A stretch of 13,984 nucleotides of DNA from NCBI GenBank assembly GCA_014376345.1, contig JACMRS010000165.1, positions 1 through 13,984 of the forward strand. The letters are read 5' to 3'. Below are positions 1 through 4,395 of this stretch, piece by piece. The translations under genes were made by a program, and so were the position numbers. The notes beneath the pieces were generated by a model. It was not told where the DNA came from and searched no databases. It saw nothing but the letters and a program-made list of their open reading frames with translations. The DNA comes from Bacteroidia bacterium (GTDB taxonomy: Bacteria; Bacteroidota; Bacteroidia; NS11-12g; UBA955). The number at the start of each line of letters is the position of its first letter. Positions within the stretch are counted from its first letter, which is position 1.

Positions 1-304
1 GGGTAAAGATGTATTGATCCTTGCTGAGGGTCGTTTAGTGAACCTTGGTTGTGCAATGGGTCACCCATCATTTGTAATGAGTAACTCTTTCAGCAACCAG
101 ATACTGGCACAGATTGAACTTTGGAACAACAGCGCTAACTACAACAATGAAGTTTATGTACTTCCTAAGTACCTGGATGAAAAAGTAGCAGCCCTTCACC
201 TTGATCATATCGGAGCTAAACTTGAAGTATTAGATCAGGAACAAGCTGATTACATCGGTGTAACAGTGAATGGTCCTTATAAAAAAGACACTTACAGGTA
301 TTAA
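1..304 (+). CDS. ahcY: Adenosylhomocysteinase, C-terminal end (partial)
   Basis: This is the last 100 residues of S-adenosyl-L-homocysteine hydrolase, the NAD-dependent cytosolic enzyme that splits S-adenosylhomocysteine into adenosine and homocysteine and so relieves product inhibition of methyltransferases. The gene enters from the left edge, with its reading frame starting at base 2. Visible family signatures are the segment LAEGRLVNLGCAMGHPSFVM followed by SFSNQILAQIELW, from the end of the NAD-binding domain, and the C-terminal tail KKDTYRY. In the family, the Lys and Tyr of this tail reach into the neighbouring subunit to hold NAD. The end is intact, with a TAA stop at 302-304. Codons here look richer in C/G endings (AAC, TAC, CTT/CTG) than in the AT-rich genes downstream, which fits a highly expressed housekeeping gene. 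Identification is secure; only the N-terminal part is unseen. Confidence 0.97.
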   Translation, partial: GKDVLILAEGRLVNLGCAMGHPSFVMSNSFSNQILAQIELWNNSANYNNEVYVLPKYLDEKVAALHLDHIGAKLEVLDQEQADYIGVTVNGPYKKDTYRY

Positions 305-324
305 TCCTGTTTCAATATTATTAA

Positions 325-354
325 GCCGGGAGATCTATGGTCTTCCGGCATTTT
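325..354 (+). terminator. Terminator-like hairpin after ahcY
   Basis: Nine-base arms GCCGGGAGA (325-333) and TCTTCCGGC (341-349) pair completely, with one G-U wobble, around a 7-base loop, and are followed by ATTTT. It lies 20 bases after the ahcY stop, as expected for an intrinsic terminator. The T-run is short (4), and the hairpin ends only 6 bases before the ATG of the next gene. It might therefore instead, or also, act on expression of that gene. Confidence 0.5.
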
Positions 355-355
355 A

Positions 356-865
356 ATGAAAAAACAAATTTTCATAGCGATCGCTTTCTTGTATGCTTTT
401 ACTATAAAAGCATCTTCTTTATCCTGTAATTTAAATTGCAATTTGTCCGATACTCTAAAAAGCACTCGGGATACATCAAAGCAAGACAGACTTTTGGCAT
501 ACGCAGAAAAGCATTTAGGCAAACGTTACGGTTATGGCAAAACCGGTAAAGGCGGTTTCGACTGCTCAGGCTTTGTAATGCAATGTTTTAATAACTTTGG
601 AGTTGAATTACCCCACTCCTCTTCTGCAATGGCTTATCTTGGCAATTTTGTAAGTTTTGAGCATGCCCGAAAAGGTGATCTGATTTTTTTCACAGGAAGA
701 AGTAGTGAAACTGAAACAGTAGGACACGTAGGAATTGTTACTGAAATTAAAAACAATGTCATTTACTTTATACACGCTTCCGTTCAGGCAGGCGTGATAA
801 TTTCCAACACAGAAGAAATTTATTACAAAAAACGATTTATGCTGATAAAACGTTTACCGATTTAA
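356..865 (+). CDS. Secreted NlpC/P60 family peptidoglycan hydrolase
   Basis: A 169-residue exported cysteine peptidase of the NlpC/P60 family, which typically cuts D-glutamyl-diaminopimelate bonds in cell-wall peptides. Residues 1-20 form a signal peptide (MKKQ followed by a hydrophobic stretch to about Ala19-Ser20). A short linker follows, and a single NlpC/P60 domain occupies about residues 45-169. The catalytic triad is visible: Cys70 in FDCSGFV, His124 in GHVGIV and a third polar residue, His140, in FIHAS. The size suits a minimal one-domain enzyme without SH3 or LysM targeting modules. A lipoprotein reading (SLSC at 21-24) is weak because the residue before the Cys pair does not fit a lipobox. 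The ATG follows the hairpin at 325-349 by six bases, and I see no TAnnTTTG element in the gap. Transcription may therefore depend on read-through from ahcY or on an unrecognised promoter. The exact substrate is not known. Confidence 0.88.
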   Translation: MKKQIFIAIAFLYAFTIKASSLSCNLNCNLSDTLKSTRDTSKQDRLLAYAEKHLGKRYGYGKTGKGGFDCSGFVMQCFNNFGVELPHSSSAMAYLGNFVSFEHARKGDLIFFTGRSSETETVGHVGIVTEIKNNVIYFIHASVQAGVIISNTEEIYYKKRFMLIKRLPI

Positions 866-878
866 TTTAAAAAAATTA
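862..878. repeat. AT-only inverted repeat spanning two convergent stop codons
   Basis: TTAATTT (862-868) and AAATTAA (872-878) are perfect inverted copies around a three-base centre. They contain the TAA stop of the NlpC/P60 gene and the TAA stop of pyrE on the other strand. With no G/C pairs it is a poor intrinsic terminator, and it may simply reflect AT-rich sequence. It is listed because it is the only structure in the 10-base convergent gap. Confidence 0.25.
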
Positions 879-1520
879 ATTCTTTTCACTCCAGGCTTTT
901 GGATCAGCACTCCATTCACTTACCTTTTCAAAATCAGACTGAGAAATATAGCCGGTATTGCTGGCTACACTGCTTAGTTCTTTAAAGTTACAAAGTGACA
1001 CATAAGGGCAAGATTCAGAAATAAACCTTGCATCTGTTTCAGGAAATCCATAGTTGAAAATCGAAAGCAATCCCAACACCTCAATATTATTCTCACGAAG
1101 GTCAGCAACAGCTTTCAGGCTGCTTTTTCCTGTTGAAATAAGGTCTTCAATTACAACAACCTTAGCCCCGGCATCAAGTCGGCCTTCGATACTGTTCTGC
1201 AATCCGTGTTTTTTAGGCTCCGGTCTAACATAGGCAAAAGGGAGATTTAGTGCAGATGCAATTAAAGCACCCTGCGCAATACCTGCAGTTGCAACTCCTG
1301 CTATTGCCTGTACTTCAGGAAATCTTGATCGGATTACAGAAACCATTTGCTCTGTAATATAAGTGCGGGCTTCAGGAAAAGACAAAGTAACCCGGTTGTC
1401 GCAATATACCGGAGAACGAAGCCCGGAGGTCCACACAAAGGGATTTGAAGGATTTAATTTTACGGCTTCGGCGCTGAGTAAATAATTAGCTATTTTTGAA
1501 GAAATTTCAGATTGATCCAT
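876..1520 (-). CDS. pyrE: Orotate phosphoribosyltransferase
   Basis: A 214-residue cytosolic enzyme of pyrimidine synthesis that joins orotate to PRPP to give orotidine 5'-phosphate. The PRPP-binding signature is complete at residues 121-134 (VVVIEDLISTGKSS, with the adjacent acidic pair Glu125-Asp126). The substrate-side segment FVWTSGLRSPVYCDNR (28-43) and the flexible-loop region RPEPKKHGLQ (99-108) match the family. The length is normal. The N-terminus MDQSEISSKIANYLL aligns with the expected first helix, which supports this start even though its ATG (1518-1520) shares two bases with the ATG of the divergent Nudix gene. A -7-like element, TAGTTTTG (1535 to 1528, minus strand), lies inside the Nudix coding region and would give an extremely short leader. 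The gene converges on the NlpC/P60 gene with a 10-base gap. Confidence 0.96.
   Translation of the reverse strand: MDQSEISSKIANYLLSAEAVKLNPSNPFVWTSGLRSPVYCDNRVTLSFPEARTYITEQMVSVIRSRFPEVQAIAGVATAGIAQGALIASALNLPFAYVRPEPKKHGLQNSIEGRLDAGAKVVVIEDLISTGKSSLKAVADLRENNIEVLGLLSIFNYGFPETDARFISESCPYVSLCNFKELSSVASNTGYISQSDFEKVSEWSADPKAWSEKN
1467..1498 (+). promoter_or_regulatory. Candidate Bacteroidota-type promoter for the Nudix gene
   Basis: TATTTTTG at 1491-1498 is an exact match to the Bacteroidota -7 form TAnnTTTG. Twenty bases upstream, TTCG (1467-1470) is one mismatch from the -33 form TTTG. Transcription would start near 1502-1505, giving a leader of about 15 bases to the ATG at 1519. The whole element lies within the 5' coding part of pyrE. 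It was found by eye; such short motifs occur by chance in AT-rich DNA. Confidence 0.4.
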
Positions 1521-2136
1521 GACGCAGCAAAACTATAAAATATTTATCAATGAACATACTCTTCAGATAACAAGCGATAAACAACATATAGACAATCCTG
1601 AAAGTTTTATTTTTATTGAGAGTAAAGACTTTCTCGCTACAGTTAAAGATCTTGAAAATTCAGAGTTGTCAAAACCCCGAAGAATCGCATTAGTCTGCGA
1701 AAACCCGAAACTGCAGTTTGAAAATTTTAAACAAGATTATAAAGTTATCAGAGCAGGAGGAGGTATTGTTTTTAATGCTAAGAAAGAATTACTTCTTATA
1801 AAAAGACTTGGCAAATGGGATCTTCCCAAAGGAAAAATGGAAAAAGGGGAAGATATCAGGCTAACGGCACTAAGAGAAGTACATGAAGAATGCGGCATAA
1901 ATTTTTTGGGAATAGTTAAAAAATTTGGTGAAACCTATCATACATACGAGACTAAAGGCAGAAAAAATCTTAAAAGAACCAACTGGTATTACATGATAGC
2001 ATGGGACAACAACTTAGTGCCACAAGTAAAAGAAGACATTACAGAGGCAGTTTGGGTGAATGAGGAATTTATCAGAAATCCTGAAATTGATACTTATGAA
2101 TCAATAAGATCCATACTCGATAAAATAAAATTTTAA
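1519..2136 (+). CDS. Nudix hydrolase, pyrE-linked
   Basis: A 205-residue protein with a C-terminal Nudix hydrolase domain; the family hydrolyses nucleoside diphosphates linked to another group, using Mg2+. The Nudix box is intact at residues 105-127: Gly105, then Glu111, then REVHEECGI (119-127). This matches the pattern G-x5-E-x7-R-E-U-x-E-E-x-G-U. The fold begins near residue 75 (KVIRAGGGIVFN). Residues 1-74 are a separate beta-rich extension that I do not recognise and that may confer specificity or dimerisation. The substrate cannot be read from the sequence. The ATG overlaps the pyrE start (shared bases 1519-1520). No in-frame later Met precedes the Nudix domain sensibly, so this start is preferred. 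From memory, pyrE and a Nudix gene are often neighbours in Bacteroidota, which suggests a link to nucleotide metabolism, but this is an inference. Confidence 0.88.
   Translation: MTQQNYKIFINEHTLQITSDKQHIDNPESFIFIESKDFLATVKDLENSELSKPRRIALVCENPKLQFENFKQDYKVIRAGGGIVFNAKKELLLIKRLGKWDLPKGKMEKGEDIRLTALREVHEECGINFLGIVKKFGETYHTYETKGRKNLKRTNWYYMIAWDNNLVPQVKEDITEAVWVNEEFIRNPEIDTYESIRSILDKIKF
1528..1535 (-). promoter_or_regulatory. Candidate -7 element for pyrE
   Basis: Read on the minus strand, 1535 to 1528 is TAGTTTTG, an exact TAnnTTTG match only eight bases before the pyrE ATG. No convincing TTTG lies 19-22 bases further upstream. If real, the transcript would start within a few bases of the start codon. 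It lies in codons 4-6 of the Nudix gene. Confidence 0.35.
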
Positions 2137-2155
2137 AATAAATTCCAACCCTTTT

Positions 2156-2163
2156 TAATTTTA
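2156..2163 (+). promoter_or_regulatory. Weak -7-like element before the ECF sigma gene
   Basis: TAATTTTA (2156-2163) differs from TAnnTTTG at the last base and ends seven bases before the ATG at 2171. It would give a nearly leaderless message. No good -33 element is visible, only a T-run at 2131-2134. ECF genes often read their own promoters with other motifs, so this is a tentative call. Confidence 0.2.
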
Positions 2164-2170
2164 GCGACTA

Positions 2171-2740
2171 ATGGATATAAGTGGCTTGAAGGATGACAAT
2201 GAGATATTGAACGGCTGCCTTAATGGGAGCCAACAGGCACAAAGGTGGCTGTTTGATAAATACGGGGCTAGAATGCTTGGTATTTGCAGGAGATATTGTA
2301 AAAACGAGGACGATGCAAGAGATATAATGCAAGACGGCTTTGTTAAAATTTTTACCAAAATTAGCGACTTTAAACAAAACAGCTCAATTAGCACCTGGAT
2401 GACCAGCATCATGATATTCACAAGCATCGACTATCTCCGTAAGAACAGTAAACTGGGAATTTTCCAGAGTGTTGAGAATATGGGAGAAGAGTTTGACTAT
2501 GAAGATGAGCAGCCTCTTGAACTTAAAGGCGCTAATTTATCGCATGAACAGCTTTTGAGTATAATTGATGAACTTCCGGATGGTTGCAAATTTGTTTTTA
2601 ATATGTATGCTATTGATGGCATGCAACACAAACATATTGCAACGCAACTAGGCATTTCTGAAGGAACCAGCAAATCGCAATTAAGCAGGGCAAGAAAACT
2701 ATTACAGGAAAAGATTTATAGCAGACATCAAGTAAATTGA
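2171..2740 (+). CDS. ECF-type RNA polymerase sigma factor
   Basis: A 189-residue sigma-70 family protein of the extracytoplasmic-function class, which directs RNA polymerase to a small set of promoters when released by its anti-sigma partner. Region 2 spans about residues 20-92, with the core-binding segment DDARDIMQDGFVKIF (47-61) and the -10-reading and melting segment STWMTSIMIFTSIDYLRK (74-91). A variable acidic spacer (100-120) follows. Region 4 covers about 128-182, with the helix-turn-helix HKHIATQLGISEGTSKSQLSRARKLL split across 153-178. The start is fixed by an in-frame TAG at 2162-2164; the next Met is residue 35, inside region 2. The stop codon TGA (2738-2740) overlaps the TTG start of the next gene, the usual layout for a sigma / anti-sigma pair. 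Target promoters are not known, but self-activation of this cassette is plausible. Confidence 0.93.
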   Translation: MDISGLKDDNEILNGCLNGSQQAQRWLFDKYGARMLGICRRYCKNEDDARDIMQDGFVKIFTKISDFKQNSSISTWMTSIMIFTSIDYLRKNSKLGIFQSVENMGEEFDYEDEQPLELKGANLSHEQLLSIIDELPDGCKFVFNMYAIDGMQHKHIATQLGISEGTSKSQLSRARKLLQEKIYSRHQVN

Positions 2741-4371
2741 GCACAGATAAATTCGATATCGACGAATTGTTTGAAGGTTTAAAAAACCTTCAAAATCAGC
2801 CTGGGGAAGAGGAATGGAATGCTATTCTTGAGAAAATGGAAAAAGAAAAGCAGAAACCTGTAATCGACCTTACCGACAGTCTCTTTGCTTCTGCATTTAT
2901 TGAATTTGAAAAGCCGGTTACCGATCAGGACTTTTCTGCAATTACCAAAAAAATAAGAACTAAAAATTCTAAAAAAATAGCGTTTTGGTTTGCTACTTTT
3001 CTTATTATTTCATTGTCATTTACTTTATTCTTTTTTGGAAGAAATATTTTCCCGAATCCTGAACAATCAAATAGTATTAAAGATGTAAATAATGGTTTGG
3101 TTTCAAATTCTAAACCGGTTAAAGAAAACTCTGAATCAAATTCAGTTAAGAAAGACAATTCTATTGAGAACAATGAAGGTCAGAATACAATTGAAACCCA
3201 AAAATCTGATTTAAAAACTGACAACAACCTTTCAAACAAAACTAACAGAGAGAATGTAAATTCATCTAAAAACAATAACTTTAAAGATAACATTTCAAAC
3301 AGCAATATTTCAAAATCAAATAGTATTAAAAAGTCCAGATCAGAAAAACCAAATCAGGATAAAACTGATTTTGCTAATGCAAGTAAAGTTGATAATAATG
3401 CTAATGAAAGTTCAAATTTAAAAAACAACATTTCTGAAAAAGAAAAGTCTTCGAGTGACGTTTCCGTTTTAACTCAACAAAAAGGTTTAGATGCGATTGA
3501 TAAAAACAAAATTGCAACAGACAATACTAAAGAAATAATAGACCTGACTGTAGCAGGTCCTGCTACTAATGATCATGCCATTGCAATTAATGATATTGAA
3601 AAATTAAAAGATTTAACACCTGTTGATACTATAATAAAACCTGCAGATACTATTAAAAAGGGAAACCCAACTCCTTTCAAACCTTATTTTACTATTAATG
3701 CAACTGCAGGAATAGCAGCCTGTTTTAATGTTTTGAATGCAACTAACAATTACTATTTAAATATCAGGCAACAGCAGGAAAACGCAGCGTTACTTCCTTC
3801 TGCTTCAATTAATTTTAATTATCATTTCAACAAACATTTTTCTTTCGGAGCCGGTGCAGGATTTACCAATTATGGTTACAATGCAAATTATAATTATACA
3901 AGGCGCATTTATGACAGCTTTCCTGTTTATGATACTGGTCATAGATTTATTGGCTATTTTAATAAAAATTACAGGGATACAATTGAAAAAGGTAAAAGAC
4001 ATTTCAGGTTAAATTATTTTTCAATTCCAATAAATATAGGCTACGGCTACAAAATATCAAATAAAATAAAAGGAATTATCGGACTAACCGGATCAGCAAA
4101 TTTTCTTACAGGTGCTAAAGGAAATGCTATTCAGCCGTTTGGCACTTTAAAACTTTTAGATAAAGATGAATTCAATAACAGCATTAAAAAATTTAATGTA
4201 ACAGGATCTATTTCAGCAGGAGTTGAAATTAAACTTACAGATAAGCTGAGTTTTGGAACATCCTTGTTTTTCTGCCGGTATGCCAGCAACATATATAAAG
4301 AAGGGAAATCAGTTTCAGAAATACCATTTACAACAGGAATAAATACATCATTGATATTTCGCCTGCCATAA
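2737..4371 (+). CDS. Envelope-spanning anti-sigma-like protein with C-terminal outer-membrane beta-barrel
   Basis: A 544-residue protein that appears to cross both membranes. Residues 1-78 are charged, without a signal peptide, and hold two related helical units (9-38 and 47-76) suited to binding the sigma factor. Residues 81-101 form one hydrophobic helix preceded by KKIRTKNSKK, which places the N-terminus in the cytoplasm. Residues 104-312 are a low-complexity Asn/Ser/Lys/Asp-rich linker. Residues 313-544 are an outer-membrane barrel-like domain with alternating aromatic/small patterns (FSFGAGAGFTNYGY at 368-381) and a C-terminal strand ending LIFRLP. The start is TTG: an in-frame TAG at 2719-2721 precludes an earlier start, and the first ATG (residue 34) would delete the first repeat. 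The four-base overlap with the sigma gene implies translational coupling. The layout matches what I recall as dual membrane-spanning anti-sigma factors (Dma) of Bacteroides thetaiotaomicron. The anti-sigma role is inferred from topology and context, and the signal sensed is unknown. Confidence 0.8.
   Translation: MSTDKFDIDELFEGLKNLQNQPGEEEWNAILEKMEKEKQKPVIDLTDSLFASAFIEFEKPVTDQDFSAITKKIRTKNSKKIAFWFATFLIISLSFTLFFFGRNIFPNPEQSNSIKDVNNGLVSNSKPVKENSESNSVKKDNSIENNEGQNTIETQKSDLKTDNNLSNKTNRENVNSSKNNNFKDNISNSNISKSNSIKKSRSEKPNQDKTDFANASKVDNNANESSNLKNNISEKEKSSSDVSVLTQQKGLDAIDKNKIATDNTKEIIDLTVAGPATNDHAIAINDIEKLKDLTPVDTIIKPADTIKKGNPTPFKPYFTINATAGIAACFNVLNATNNYYLNIRQQQENAALLPSASINFNYHFNKHFSFGAGAGFTNYGYNANYNYTRRIYDSFPVYDTGHRFIGYFNKNYRDTIEKGKRHFRLNYFSIPINIGYGYKISNKIKGIIGLTGSANFLTGAKGNAIQPFGTLKLLDKDEFNNSIKKFNVTGSISAGVEIKLTDKLSFGTSLFFCRYASNIYKEGKSVSEIPFTTGINTSLIFRLP
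2761..2964 (+). repeat. Two tandem protein repeats in the anti-sigma N-terminus
   Basis: Residues 9-38 (2761-2850) and 47-76 (2875-2964) share the pattern D-x-L-F, then Pro 11 residues after Leu, then aromatic (Trp27 / Phe66), one residue, Ala-Ile, two residues, Lys, Met/Ile. The copies are offset by 38 residues before the Pro-linked turn and 39 after it. The DNA is diverged, so this is an old protein-level duplication or convergent helical motif. Confidence 0.5.
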
Positions 4372-4381
4372 CGTAATATTG
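4351..4381 (+). promoter_or_regulatory. Weak promoter-like element before the T9SS cargo gene
   Basis: TTG (4351-4353) and TAATATTG (4374-4381, one mismatch from TAnnTTTG) are separated by 20 bases and end 14 bases before the ATG at 4396. It could let the secreted protein be expressed apart from the sigma / anti-sigma genes, but the 24-base gap equally suits simple cotranscription. Confidence 0.2.
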
Positions 4382-4395
4382 TAAAAACAAAAAGC

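Noticed and set aside
439..441. Lipidated Cys in the NlpC/P60 protein (SSLSC)
   Set aside because: The residues before the Cys do not form a lipobox (Leu at -3 and small residues at -2 and -1), so a normal signal peptide is preferred.
301..522. Minus-strand open frame of 73 codons
   Set aside because: It overlaps the well-supported NlpC/P60 gene, has no recognisable domain and looks like a shadow frame.
2145..2168. AACCC and GCGAC as a possible ECF-type autoregulated promoter
   Set aside because: The spacing of about 13 bases is shorter than the usual 16 or so, and the -10 part would run into the start codon.
2925..3173. Minus-strand open frame inside the anti-sigma-like gene
   Set aside because: It is antisense to the transmembrane and linker region; its hydrophobic look comes from AT-rich codons read backwards.
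3046..3672. Low-complexity stretch as a possible tandem-repeat array or mobile element
   Set aside because: The DNA shows no regular period, only biased amino acid content and one short recurring string; no terminal repeats or transposase are present.
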